The translations under genes were made by a program, and so were the position numbers. The notes under the pieces are model-generated. The model was given only the letters and a program-made list of their open reading frames with translations. It searched no databases and was not told where the DNA came from. Source: CAYYYG01 sp964476135 (lineage in GTDB: Bacteria > Patescibacteriota > Microgenomatia > UBA1406 > GWC2-37-13). Taken from it: a stretch of 18,014 nt of DNA. The stretch spans positions 1-18,014 of the forward strand of contig CAYYYG010000024.1 in assembly GCA_964476135.1 (NCBI GenBank), written 5' to 3'. Shown here one piece after another: positions 1 through 7,026 of this stretch (the first letter of the stretch is position 1; every line of letters begins with the position of its first letter).

Positions 1-1
1 C

Positions 2-1144
2 GCGGCGATTGCTGCCTATGGTGCGTTTCTTAACGGTTTTCAAACTTTAATTATCGCTCCGACTGATATTATAGCCGAACAGCACTACCGAACTATAGAA
101 AATTTATTTAAGAAATACCCGGTAAAGGCCGCTCTGCAGACGGGGGCGACAAAAATGCTAAAAACAGATACCGATTTTGACATAATAATAGGCACCCAAG
201 CAATCCTGACCAAATCGGTCACGCTAAAAAAAGTCGGATTGGTCGTGATTGACGAGCAGCATCGGTTCGGTGTTGCACAAAGGGCTACCCTTAAAGATAA
301 AGGAATAAATCCGCATCTTTTGACTATGACAGCAACACCTATCCCGCGGACAGTTTCGCTCACTCTATATGGAGAGCTCGACTTGTCAGTCATAAACGAG
401 ATGCCGAAAGGTCGACTACCTATAAAAACATATCTGGTTTCCCAAAACAAGCGTGACGACGCGTATATCTGGATAAAAAAACAGATCAAAGCAACGGGAA
501 GTCAGGTTTTTATTATTTGCCCCCTTATTGAAGAGTCCGATAAAGAAACGATGAAATCCGTCAGGGCGGCTTCGGCAGAATACAAAAGACTATCTGATTC
601 GGTATTTCCGGAACTAAAGCTCGTACTGCTCCATGGCCGTATGAAACCGAAAGAAAAGGAGGCTGTCATGAACGACTTCAAAAACAAAAAATATGACATT
701 CTCGTATCTACCAGCGTCGTTGAAGTTGGAATCGATATTCCGAACGCTTCAATCATGATGATAGAAGGCTCCGAGAGATATGGATTAGCACAGCTGCATC
801 AACTTAGAGGTCGAGTTGGCCGTGGAGATAAACAGTCGTACTGTTTGGTATTCAGCGATGCCAGAGAACCCTCAAGCATTCAAAGACTCAAATTTTTCGC
901 CTCAACAAACAGTGGCATGAAACTTGCCGAATATGATCTTAAATTAAGAGGTCCGGGAACGATCTACGGTACCCAGCAATCAGGATACCTCGATCTGAAA
1001 ATGGCCGATTTTTCCGATACCGAGTTTATAAAACAGGTCAAAAACGCCGTTAATTATTTTCTTTCACATCATTCTGAAACTGATCTTAAAAATATGAAAA
1101 AAAAGATCGAGAAATTCCGTGCCGACCAGATCGCTCGAGACTGA
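2..1144 (+). CDS. recG: ATP-dependent DNA helicase RecG, C-terminal part (5' end outside window)
   Basis: The open frame runs from the window edge without a start, so the gene begins upstream; about 380 C-terminal residues are visible, against roughly 690 in the full-length family. RecG is a superfamily 2 helicase that remodels stalled replication forks and branched recombination intermediates. Visible motifs in order (numbering within this fragment): an APT-x-I-IAEQHY motif Ia region near residues 20-29, the Walker B/motif II DEQH at 84-87 followed by RFG, motif III TATPIPRT at 110-117, STSVVEVGIDIP at 236-247, and motif VI QLRGRVGRG at 267-275. DEQHRFG and TATPIPRT are typical of RecG. The end continues into the usual RecG C-terminal region (LRGPGTIYGTQQSG). 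The N-terminal wedge domain and Walker A lie outside. A promoter for rpmF follows the stop, so it probably ends its own transcript or reads through into the ribosomal genes. Confidence 0.95.
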   Translation, partial: AAIAAYGAFLNGFQTLIIAPTDIIAEQHYRTIENLFKKYPVKAALQTGATKMLKTDTDFDIIIGTQAILTKSVTLKKVGLVVIDEQHRFGVAQRATLKDKGINPHLLTMTATPIPRTVSLTLYGELDLSVINEMPKGRLPIKTYLVSQNKRDDAYIWIKKQIKATGSQVFIICPLIEESDKETMKSVRAASAEYKRLSDSVFPELKLVLLHGRMKPKEKEAVMNDFKNKKYDILVSTSVVEVGIDIPNASIMMIEGSERYGLAQLHQLRGRVGRGDKQSYCLVFSDAREPSSIQRLKFFASTNSGMKLAEYDLKLRGPGTIYGTQQSGYLDLKMADFSDTEFIKQVKNAVNYFLSHHSETDLKNMKKKIEKFRADQIARD

Positions 1145-1161
1145 AATAAGAGGATTTTCAC

Positions 1162-1190
1162 TTGTTTTTGAAGACTAAGTTTGATATTAT
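1162..1190 (+). promoter_or_regulatory. Putative sigma-70-type promoter for rpmF
   Basis: TTGTTT at 1162-1167, a 17-nt spacer, then TATTAT at 1185-1190 preceded by TG-n (extended -10). The predicted transcription start near 1197 lies only about 6 nt before the rpmF ATG at 1203, leaving no room for a Shine-Dalgarno site. Read by eye; no transcript data. Confidence 0.6.
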
Positions 1191-1202
1191 ACGATATATC
1201 TT

Positions 1203-1355
1203 ATGACACCACTACCAAAACGCAAACATTCAACAAGAAGAAAAGGGAAACGTTTGGCTGCAAAAAACGATAAACTGATCTCAATCGTCAAGTGCGAAAA
1301 TTGCGGAAAAACCAAACTTCCCCACAGAATCTGTAAATATTGCGGGAAGAGTTAA
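1203..1355 (+). CDS. rpmF: 50S ribosomal protein L32
   Basis: A 50-residue basic protein. The N-terminus (PLPKRKHSTRRKGKR) matches the L32 pattern of PKRK followed by a stretch of lysines and arginines, and the C-terminus holds two zinc-knuckle pairs, C31-x2-C34 and C44-x2-C47, as in zinc-binding L32 proteins. L32 sits on the large subunit near the peptidyl-transferase region. The ATG at 1203 is the only sensible start: it is preceded by an extended -10 promoter and no Shine-Dalgarno sequence. The stop is 15 nt before nusB, so the two are probably cotranscribed. Confidence 0.93.
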   Translation: MTPLPKRKHSTRRKGKRLAAKNDKLISIVKCENCGKTKLPHRICKYCGKS

Positions 1356-1370
1356 CAATAGGTTTCCGGT

Positions 1371-1751
1371 ATGGACCCAAGGCATCATAAACGAATAATT
1401 ATAGTACAGAATCTTTTTTCACACACCTTCACCAAAGATCAAGCCAACTTCATGAATGCCGCCGACGAAAAAACTTTGAAAGTAATCGAAAATGAAGCAA
1501 AAATCGATGAATTGATAGCCAAATACGCGCCCAAGTTTCCGCTCGATCGGATCGCCAAAGTCGATCTTTCGATTTTGCGTCTTGCCGTATATGAACTAAT
1601 CATCGAAAAAACTGAGCCTACTAAAGTTATTATCAATGAGGCGGTTGAGCTGGCAAAACAATTCGGAGGCGAAAAATCTTATGCCTTCGTTAATGCCGTT
1701 CTTGGAATGGTCGTCAAGCAGACCGCAGATGAGGAAAAAAAACAAGCATGA
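1371..1751 (+). CDS. nusB: Transcription antitermination factor NusB
   Basis: A 126-residue all-helical protein of the usual NusB length. The family signature is clear in the second half: a region like KFPLDRIAKVDLSILRLAVYEL followed by PTKVIINEAVELAKQFGGEKSYAFVNAVLG, matching the conserved L-D-R-I-x-x-x-D-x-x-I-L-R-x-A-x-x-E-L and NEAVELAK-[KQ]FG-x-x-x-S-x-x-F-[VI]N-[AG]-[VI]L blocks. NusB binds boxA RNA with S10 to promote rRNA antitermination. The stop overlaps the rnc start as ATGA, so translation of the two is probably coupled. The start at 1371 has only a weak AGG upstream. An rRNA operon is present about 15 kb away in this window, but I could not find an obvious boxA in its leader. Confidence 0.95.
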   Translation: MDPRHHKRIIIVQNLFSHTFTKDQANFMNAADEKTLKVIENEAKIDELIAKYAPKFPLDRIAKVDLSILRLAVYELIIEKTEPTKVIINEAVELAKQFGGEKSYAFVNAVLGMVVKQTADEEKKQA

Positions 1752-2434
1752 AATTTACTCCATTGGAAAATGAGATAGGAATCATTTTCCATGATAAAAA
1801 ACTTCTGGAAAACGTATTTATCCATCGCTCATATCTTAACGAGCACCGGACTTTCGAGTTACCCTCAAACGAAAAACTAGAATTTCTGGGTGATAGTGTG
1901 CTGTCACTTATTACTTCAATGTATTTATACCGTCACTTTTCCGAACTTAAAGAAGGTGATTATACCGATATCAAGGCCGCGATCGTACGCACAGAAAGCC
2001 TTGGAATAGTCGGTAAAAAGCTCAGTCTCGGTAAATACCTATATCTTTCCAAAGGCGAAGAGCAAGGCGAGGGGCGTGAAAATATTAATCTGCTCGCCGA
2101 TTGCTTTGAAGCCCTTGTCGGCGCGATATTTATCGATCAGGGTTTCGACAGTGCTTATGATTTCGTGCTAAAATTCTTATTCGAAAAAAAACTGGAAAAA
2201 ATTGTTAAGGAAAAACTCTATTTGTCGCCAAAAAGCCGTCTTCAGGAGAATGTACAATCTAGACATAAGATCTTACCCACGTATACTCTTATCGAAGAAT
2301 CCGGTCCGGAACATAAGAAAACCTTTCGCGTATCGGTGTCGGTACTTGAAGATGTTTTAGCAACCGGTGAGGGCACGTCTAAAAAAATGGCTGAAGAAAA
2401 CGCCGCAAAAAAAGCACTGGAAAATATGCATTAA
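1748..2434 (+). CDS. rnc: Ribonuclease III
   Basis: A 228-residue double-strand-specific endoribonuclease for rRNA precursors and structured mRNAs. The RNase III signature NEKLEFLGDSVL spans residues 41-52, giving the metal-binding acidic residues E42, E45 and D49; the second acidic pair is D118 and E121 in LLADCFEALVGAIF. Residues about 161-228 form a double-stranded-RNA-binding domain (PKSRLQE start, a GPEHKKTF strand, and a GEGTSKKMAEENAAKKAL helix). All catalytic positions are intact. It starts inside the nusB stop (ATGA). Its 3' end contains the likely promoter of rpsP. A plausible substrate, the hairpin-rich 16S leader, lies in the same window. Confidence 0.97.
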   Translation: MKFTPLENEIGIIFHDKKLLENVFIHRSYLNEHRTFELPSNEKLEFLGDSVLSLITSMYLYRHFSELKEGDYTDIKAAIVRTESLGIVGKKLSLGKYLYLSKGEEQGEGRENINLLADCFEALVGAIFIDQGFDSAYDFVLKFLFEKKLEKIVKEKLYLSPKSRLQENVQSRHKILPTYTLIEESGPEHKKTFRVSVSVLEDVLATGEGTSKKMAEENAAKKALENMH

Positions 2435-2446
2435 AACATATATAAT
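2418..2446 (+). promoter_or_regulatory. Putative promoter for rpsP inside the rnc 3' end
   Basis: TGGAAA at 2418-2423, 17-nt spacer, perfect TATAAT at 2441-2446. A transcription start near 2453 would fall about 2 nt before the rpsP ATG at 2455, which implies a leaderless message. Confidence 0.55.
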
Positions 2447-2454
2447 TGTTGACT

Positions 2455-2700
2455 ATGGCAGTAACCATCAGACTAACCAGATTTGGTAAAAAACAAAAAC
2501 CTTATTACAGAATCGTCGTACTTGATAAAAGAAAAAAAAGAGACGGCTCTTATATAGAACAGATCGGATCTTATGATCCTAATTTGAAGGAAAAACAGAT
2601 AAATATCACCGAAGAAAGATTTGAATACTGGAAAAGCCGTGGCGCTCAAATATCGGAGGGGATAAGAAAACTTCTTATCTTTAGAAAAAAATCTGCCTGA
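2455..2700 (+). CDS. rpsP: 30S ribosomal protein S16
   Basis: An 81-residue protein with the S16 hallmark start MAVTIRLTRFGKKQKPYYRIV, then a D-x-R-x-x-RDG segment and an IGSYDP block, which are characteristic of the family. S16 is an early-assembly protein of the small subunit. A longer frame could start from TTG at 2446, but the ATG at 2455 matches the conserved N-terminus and lies directly after a TATAAT box. The TGA stop ends at 2700 and the convergent pilO gene ends at 2701, so there is no intergenic base between them. Confidence 0.96.
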   Translation: MAVTIRLTRFGKKQKPYYRIVVLDKRKKRDGSYIEQIGSYDPNLKEKQINITEERFEYWKSRGAQISEGIRKLLIFRKKSA

Positions 2701-2717
2701 TTAAAATGGATTTTTTT
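2661..2717. terminator. Possible A/T-rich bidirectional terminator at the rpsP/pilO junction
   Basis: Two inverted repeats lie across the convergent gene ends. GATAAGA at 2661-2667 pairs with TCTTATC at 2673-2679 over a 5-nt loop, and AAAAAAATC at 2685-2693 pairs with GATTTTTTT at 2709-2717 over a 15-nt loop; the latter places T-tracts at the end of both directions. The stems have little GC, so efficiency is uncertain, and both lie in coding sequence. Confidence 0.35.
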
Positions 2718-3381
2718 TAGTTTCGTAATCAGTATCCGTTATATCCTCATCCGATGGTTTAATATTAATCGTGATTTTACTCTGAATATCTTGAACAAGA
2801 TTGATGTCTTTCTCTGAGATCGGCTTAACGGTTTGGACAAGTCCCGGTAATGCTTTGTGGTAAAAATTTAATGAGAGCCTGGTACGGCCTTCGTTCGATT
2901 CGCTGAGTTCGATCTTTTCATTAGTAATCAACCTGTTACCTTTAAACTGGTAATCGCGCAAAAAATTAAGGAATGAATCTATGTCGCCCGATCCCTCGAC
3001 TGCCAATGACATCCGGTCATCTTTACTTTCTTCAAGTGAAATTTCGTAGCGAACAATCGTAAAACCGGTATCCTGAGACAGTTTCTCCAGAGCAAAAATT
3101 ATCGTAAAATAATCCTCTCTTTCCGGTATCACGGTGCCCAAGACCTGATTGTAGTCGTCGATTCTTTGCTGCAAGCTGTTTTCGTTCTGCCTGACTGTGT
3201 CTGCAGACGTGCGAAGTCCAACCAATTCCTGCTTAAGCATATCACGTTCTTCTGCAGCGGATACGTACCCCTGATATGAAATCGCACACATAAGAACTAT
3301 AACAGGGACAGCCACAACGACGGCGAATATCGATAAATTATTCTTTATAAGTTCGTTGAGATCGGAGGTGTTCTTTATCAT
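2701..3381 (-). CDS. pilO: Type IV pilus inner-membrane alignment protein, PilO-like
   Basis: A 226-residue bitopic protein: a short cytoplasmic N-terminus, one membrane helix at about residues 17-38 (LSIFAVVVAVPVIVLMCAIS), a coiled-coil stretch at about 41-80, and a C-terminal alpha/beta domain of the ferredoxin-like type found in PilO/GspM proteins. In characterised systems PilO heterodimerises with PilN and links PilM to the pilus fibre base. Identification rests mainly on architecture and on position directly after pilM and pilN; sequence alone is weakly diagnostic. The start overlaps the pilN stop by 4 nt (ATGA), so translation is probably coupled. The C-terminus ends in an acidic tail. 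The gene ends flush with the convergent rpsP. Confidence 0.8.
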   Translation of the reverse strand: MIKNTSDLNELIKNNLSIFAVVVAVPVIVLMCAISYQGYVSAAEERDMLKQELVGLRTSADTVRQNENSLQQRIDDYNQVLGTVIPEREDYFTIIFALEKLSQDTGFTIVRYEISLEESKDDRMSLAVEGSGDIDSFLNFLRDYQFKGNRLITNEKIELSESNEGRTRLSLNFYHKALPGLVQTVKPISEKDINLVQDIQSKITINIKPSDEDITDTDYETKKNPF

Positions 3382-3959
3382 TGGTTGATGGGCTTAAATT
3401 TCCCTTTAAACTGCAATTGATAACCGCGACTGATTCCGGTGCTGCTGTCATTCAGTGAAAATCCAACTAGTGTTAATTCGCTAAAATTTTCAAGAAACTC
3501 TTCCGACTCCATATATTTGAAAAAAGCAGCCGCCGGCTGGTAACTACTGAACCTCACCGTAAAGTCTGTATTTTTGAGTTTATCTATAAGCATGCTTTCA
3601 AGAACCGGAGTATATTCAGGATCGCTCTGAAAAGTGAGTGCATCTTTTAAAAGATTATAGTAAGGCAAAAATTGTGCATCATCCTTTAGAAATTCGTTTA
3701 GCTGTTCGGATTTTCCTGAAAAATAAGACATTTTGCCAACGATATCCTTATTTTTGATAGTGAACTCAAGTATCTGCTGCTTTTCTGCGAGTAAGGTATT
3801 TTTTTCGTTATTGGTCTGAAACTGTAGAAAAGTTGTAATGATAAAGACGACAAAAAATATTGCCGCAAGAGCGGTGCCAACTGTCAGTATCTGCTGCTTC
3901 GCTCTTGGGGATATTATCTCTTTACGAGTCTTGGTAAAGAGATTAATTCGTTTTTTCAT
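3378..3959 (-). CDS. pilN: Type IV pilus assembly protein PilN
   Basis: A 193-residue bitopic protein. The N-terminal peptide MKKRINLFTKTRKE contains the INL-[LF] motif by which PilN docks into a groove on PilM in characterised systems; this is the best sequence evidence for the assignment. A single membrane helix covers about residues 25-45, followed by a coiled-coil-prone segment and a C-terminal globular domain. The start codon overlaps the pilM stop (TAATG, one shared base) and the stop overlaps the pilO start, a strictly coupled three-gene arrangement in the canonical pilMNO order. Confidence 0.85.
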   Translation of the reverse strand: MKKRINLFTKTRKEIISPRAKQQILTVGTALAAIFFVVFIITTFLQFQTNNEKNTLLAEKQQILEFTIKNKDIVGKMSYFSGKSEQLNEFLKDDAQFLPYYNLLKDALTFQSDPEYTPVLESMLIDKLKNTDFTVRFSSYQPAAAFFKYMESEEFLENFSELTLVGFSLNDSSTGISRGYQLQFKGKFKPINQ

Positions 3960-4978
3960 TATATATTGGCCGAGATAACAGAGATAAACGACGACAGATC
4001 TTTGGCAAACGCAGTGGAAACTTGGTTTGGTGTAAGTCTTCCGTCAAGCTTCACCTGCGATGTCTTAATATTAAATCTTTTTTCCAGAGCCTCGGGCAAG
4101 TGTGCAATAGCGCCTTCAAAGTTACAGATATGAATCGAATCTATAACGATCGCATGACGGTCTTTAGCCAGTGTTAGAAGTTTTTCAACCTCATTAAAAA
4201 GTTCCGTCAGCAGGGGACTAATAATCTCGGATATATTATAAGATGCGTTTTCCGCAAGTCCTATTGTTCTTAATGCCTCAGCTGTTTTAAGATCATCCCA
4301 ATTCATATTGATGGATAAATCTTTGACGAATAAATTAAGACCTATATTGAAAGTTCTAGATAGTCTGAGTAAATTTTTCACTCCGTCAAATACATAAATC
4401 GAGGTTGTGGACAACCCGAAGTTAATTATCATGTTGCCTTTGCCTTGTGGCTTTAGAAATTCTGAGTACATTCTTGCAATTACACTCAGTTCATTTTCGA
4501 GAGAATAGGGTATGAGACCGGCCTTAACGATAGTTTTTTCGATTGTGGAAACTAAAGCTTTCGGAGAAGCGACGATCAATAACAATGTTTTTTTTGATAC
4601 ATCATCTTCCATTATAACTTCCAGATCCAAACTTGTTTCGTTTATAGGCATCGGTATGAATTCGTCAGCCTGATATTTGATCGCGGCGAGCAGTTCCTTT
4701 TCTTTTAATTTCGGCATTTCGGCAATCTGTGAATATGTGTAGGAGTCCGGGATCACCACACGAGCATTTTTTTGAGTCAACTTAAGACTGCTATAAAGTC
4801 GCGAAATAATATCCGCCTGCTTTTCGACGGTAACATCATTATTACTGCTGAAAAAAAGAGGCGAAGTTTCCTTAACACCAAGCGACAGGAGTTCGATCTT
4901 ATCGTTAATTACCGATGCGTCACACATACGGGTAAATTTGTCATTAATCTCAATAGAAATACTGTCTTTCATATTCAT
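3959..4978 (-). CDS. pilM: Type IV pilus actin-like protein PilM, degenerate nucleotide site
   Basis: A cytoplasmic actin-fold protein of 339 residues from the first ATG; a second ATG two codons later (4972) fits the predicted promoter better. The PilM hallmark is at residues 84-120: IAEMPKLKEKELLAAI, then EFIP and the acidic D-L-E strand, matching the family pattern of P-x-[ML]-x-x-KEL-x-x-A-[IV]-x-x-[EQ]A-x-x-[FY]IP. Nucleotide motifs are degraded: phosphate-1 is SIEIND (8-13, usual Gly replaced by Asn), phosphate-2 is NFGLSTT (186-192, usual Asp replaced by Asn), and the adenosine motif is ICNFEGA (284-290, usual GGG lost). It is followed by pilN and pilO with overlapping ends. A role as scaffold in the PilMNO complex is inferred. 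Confidence 0.88.
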   Translation of the reverse strand: MNMKDSISIEINDKFTRMCDASVINDKIELLSLGVKETSPLFFSSNNDVTVEKQADIISRLYSSLKLTQKNARVVIPDSYTYSQIAEMPKLKEKELLAAIKYQADEFIPMPINETSLDLEVIMEDDVSKKTLLLIVASPKALVSTIEKTIVKAGLIPYSLENELSVIARMYSEFLKPQGKGNMIINFGLSTTSIYVFDGVKNLLRLSRTFNIGLNLFVKDLSINMNWDDLKTAEALRTIGLAENASYNISEIISPLLTELFNEVEKLLTLAKDRHAIVIDSIHICNFEGAIAHLPEALEKRFNIKTSQVKLDGRLTPNQVSTAFAKDLSSFISVISANI

Positions 4979-4981
4979 TAA

Positions 4982-5009
4982 GTATTATGAATAGCTCGCC
5001 GGAAGTCAA
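4982..5009 (-). promoter_or_regulatory. Putative promoter for pilMNO
   Basis: On the minus strand, TTGACT (5009 to 5004), a 16-nt spacer, and TAATAC (4987 to 4982); a CATAAT alternative overlaps with a 14-nt spacer. The predicted start near 4975-4977 is inside or next to the annotated ATG and favours the ATG at 4972 as a near-leaderless start. Confidence 0.45.
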
Positions 5010-5020
5010 GTGCTCGGTGA

Positions 5021-5572
5021 CTAATAAGAGCGCATCTGAACTCGGGTTTGATAGTTCATCTGAGCGCGCTCTTCCGTTCGTGTGCTCACAGGATTTGCGG
5101 TTACAGTATATTGAATCATAACCACCGGCGGTGAATAAGTACCTGACCGACTACAGCTTATGGAGAAACCGGTTACGGTTACTGAACCCGATGTGATGGC
5201 AGTTATTCCGGCCGTATTAGTTTGTCTCCGTAAAGTTGACCCTGATAGGTAATATCTAGTCCAGTTTCCTTGATCATCGTAAAAATAAAGATTAGAACCT
5301 GGCGGAGAAGTGGGATTAGCCATCGTGGAGCAGAGTTGGGTCCCACCTGAAGGTATAGTAGCATTATAGATTTCCTTAGCCGTAACACGGATCGAAGCTT
5401 CCATTATATTCATTGCATAATCACCCTGACGTTTAACATTGGATGTTTTGTAAAGCTTAACCTGCTGTTTGAGAATGGCAAATATAATACTAAATAATGC
5501 TGGTAAGATAAGGGCGATGACGCCCATGACTACCAATGTTTCAATAAGAGTGAAGGCTTTTTTCCTTTTCAT
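5021..5572 (-). CDS. Prepilin-like protein with an Ala at the cleavage position (PilW/GspJ-like)
   Basis: A 183-residue protein with a class III prepilin leader: MKRKKA followed by FTLIETLVV and a hydrophobic helix to about residue 34. Cleavage would fall at A6/F7, with the conserved Glu at mature position 5 (E11). Most prepilins have Gly at -1; Ala is the notable deviation. The body after the helix (a long amphipathic stretch with MNIMEASIRV and a Thr/Ser-rich C-terminal part, two cysteines) resembles PilW/GspJ-type minor pilins, but this sub-family assignment is tentative. It is the last of five consecutive prepilin genes on this strand, starts 3 nt after the previous stop with no Shine-Dalgarno, and is separated from pilM by a 42-nt gap carrying a promoter. 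Confidence 0.82.
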   Translation of the reverse strand: MKRKKAFTLIETLVVMGVIALILPALFSIIFAILKQQVKLYKTSNVKRQGDYAMNIMEASIRVTAKEIYNATIPSGGTQLCSTMANPTSPPGSNLYFYDDQGNWTRYYLSGSTLRRQTNTAGITAITSGSVTVTGFSISCSRSGTYSPPVVMIQYTVTANPVSTRTEERAQMNYQTRVQMRSY

Positions 5573-5575
5573 ATG

Positions 5576-6049
5576 TTATGGCGTAGGCGACACACCGGTT
5601 TCCCACACCGAAAATGTCGTTTTTAATGGGACTGTATAATTTTTACCGCTTTCCGTCCAATTGACCTCAACCGAAGCTTGAATCTGATATACGTAATTAG
5701 ATGGATCTCTGATTTGTTTTAAGTATGCTCTCCTCGTTAAAACCGTGTCGATATTGCAGGATGGACTCGACCAAGACAACGTCCCGAAGCAATGTTGTAC
5801 TGTTCCAGCTGAATCACCATGAGCACTGAAAGCCACCCAATCGATTTCCTTTTCTGACCTCAACCACTCGATGAGCTCATCGGCATAACGAGTGGCTATA
5901 AGCTTGCGTTCGTTAACTTTGGAGGTCCGTATCAAGTACGATGCGATCGATGCCGCAGCAGTAAAAAAAATGGATACAACGACCACAAATACCAAAACCT
6001 CAACTAGTGAAAATCCTTTTCCGGAGAAGTTTATTTTTTTTGTCAGCAT
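5576..6049 (-). CDS. Prepilin-like protein (PilV/GspI-like)
   Basis: A 157-residue protein. The leader MLTKKINFSGKG is followed by FSLVEVLVF and a strongly hydrophobic helix; cleavage is predicted at G12/F13 with Glu at mature position 5. After the helix comes a segment (RKLIATRYADELIEWLRSEK) resembling the A-x-x-x-A-x-x-[LI]-x-E-x-[LI]R helix of PilV/GspI minor pilins, and then a beta-rich C-terminus. C87 and C98 could form the single disulfide loop common in pilins. Its ATG overlaps the upstream prepilin gene by 7 nt, so translation is probably coupled. It is likely a minor or initiating subunit, inferred from this architecture and from its place in the cassette. Confidence 0.84.
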   Translation of the reverse strand: MLTKKINFSGKGFSLVEVLVFVVVVSIFFTAAASIASYLIRTSKVNERKLIATRYADELIEWLRSEKEIDWVAFSAHGDSAGTVQHCFGTLSWSSPSCNIDTVLTRRAYLKQIRDPSNYVYQIQASVEVNWTESGKNYTVPLKTTFSVWETGVSPTP

Positions 6050-6561
6050 GCAATTTTATTACCTTTAGTGATAATGCCCACTGGTGAAATGGTAATATCA
6101 ATACATTTGCTAATAACTGTCGGATTCCTCACGGTAATAACAGTATTTGCGGCTCCTGTAGTGCCGGGGGAGAGTGCTGTGAATTGTACTGGATGCGGAC
6201 CGGAAATCGTGACCGTTAGAGGTGTTTCGACAGTATAAGTCGCTATGCCGCTATTGCAAACACCGGCACAGCATATGTTGAGATTGAATGCGGAATAAGG
6301 TGATGCGGGAGTAAACTGCACCCTGTATCCACTAAAGTTCGGGCAGGCACCAGCGTATTGACCCAAGTCGCCAGTTAAAGATTTTTTCTTTGCCAACTCC
6401 ATCACATCTATTATCTGGTCTGCTTGTTTATCGAGTTTTACCTCCTGAGTCTGTCGATTGAACTGCGCAATAGAAATTCCGGCCATAATCGGGATTATAA
6501 TAATGACAACAAGCAGCTCCAATAAGGAAAAACCGTCTTTAAGACCGGACGCTTTAAACAT
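6043..6561 (-). CDS. Prepilin-like protein (FimT/GspH-like)
   Basis: A 172-residue protein starting at the ATG at 6561; the open frame extends further upstream but that part only shadows the neighbouring prepilin gene. The leader MFKASGLKDG precedes FSLLELLVVI, with cleavage predicted at G10/F11 and Glu at mature position 5. The length and the order of leader, helix, a K-A-D-x-I-x-x-x-x-E-L-A-K-K-K-S helix, and beta-rich tail fit FimT/GspH minor pilins. Six cysteines are present (73, 97, 98, 102, 153, 172), one of them the last residue. The start lies 8 nt after the preceding gene's stop without a Shine-Dalgarno site. Confidence 0.83.
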   Translation of the reverse strand: MFKASGLKDGFSLLELLVVIIIIPIMAGISIAQFNRQTQEVKLDKQADQIIDVMELAKKKSLTGDLGQYAGACPNFSGYRVQFTPASPYSAFNLNICCAGVCNSGIATYTVETPLTVTISGPHPVQFTALSPGTTGAANTVITVRNPTVISKCIDITISPVGIITKGNKIAC

Positions 6562-6569
6562 ATTTAAGA

Positions 6570-7025
6570 TTATTTCTGGCCATAAGGACCAAGACAATAA
6601 TTGCATGTGGTAGCCACGGGACAGGGACCGCAGTTGCCCGCGGCCGAGGTGCCTCCTCCTGACAGACACGTACATAATGTATAGTCGCTGCCACCGCCGA
6701 CTTGTGTGTACCAATATGTATTTCCGGTTTTTGGATCGTTGGGAACTTTCTGCATATATACGCCTGCTGCGCAGCCGCCCGGATCGCATATGTTATTGTT
6801 GGGGGAGGTAAAGACAACCGATGCCGGATATATATTATTATTAGAACGATACTGCTCAAGCGCCGCCTTGATATTTTCCAGATCAGTTTTTCTCCGCGCG
6901 TCATGCGATTGTCTTACAAACTGTGAATAGGAAAAAACCATCGTTGAGGCCAATAACCCAATAATTGCCGTAACAACTAGCATCTCGAGCAAACTGAACC
7001 CGTCCTTTATATTTATTTTTTTCAT
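6570..7025 (-). CDS. Cysteine-rich type IV prepilin
   Basis: A 151-residue prepilin. The leader MKKINIKDG precedes FSLLEMLVVTAIIGLLAS, with cleavage at G9/F10 and Glu at mature position 5. The helix continues into SHDARRKTDLENIKAALEQY, a segment typical of PulG-like pilins in Patescibacteria and Gram-positives. The C-terminal 75 residues carry eight cysteines at 80, 85, 118, 120, 132, 135, 141 and 144, including CTC and CGPC-x5-CNYC. Whether these bind metal or form disulfides cannot be told from sequence. Upstream extension of the frame to 7184 is a shadow of the preceding prepilin gene. The ATG follows the preceding stop with a one-base gap, with no Shine-Dalgarno site. Confidence 0.86.
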   Translation of the reverse strand: MKKINIKDGFSLLEMLVVTAIIGLLASTMVFSYSQFVRQSHDARRKTDLENIKAALEQYRSNNNIYPASVVFTSPNNNICDPGGCAAGVYMQKVPNDPKTGNTYWYTQVGGGSDYTLCTCLSGGGTSAAGNCGPCPVATTCNYCLGPYGQK

Positions 7026-7026
7026 A

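Noticed and set aside
2446..2454. TTG start for rpsP adding three residues
   Set aside because: It overlaps the TATAAT box and the conserved S16 N-terminus begins at the next ATG.
1142..2700. Reassigned TGA codon (code 25)
   Set aside because: TGA ends recG, nusB and rpsP at the expected protein lengths and does not occur in frame inside genes.
6562..6789. N-terminal extension of the FimT-like prepilin frame to 248 residues
   Set aside because: The extra part overlaps the preceding prepilin gene, is Arg/Ser-rich shadow translation, and would bury the prepilin leader.
6702..6930. Two overlapping plus-strand frames of 74 codons
   Set aside because: Both are antisense to the cysteine-rich prepilin, lack promoters and have no recognisable features.
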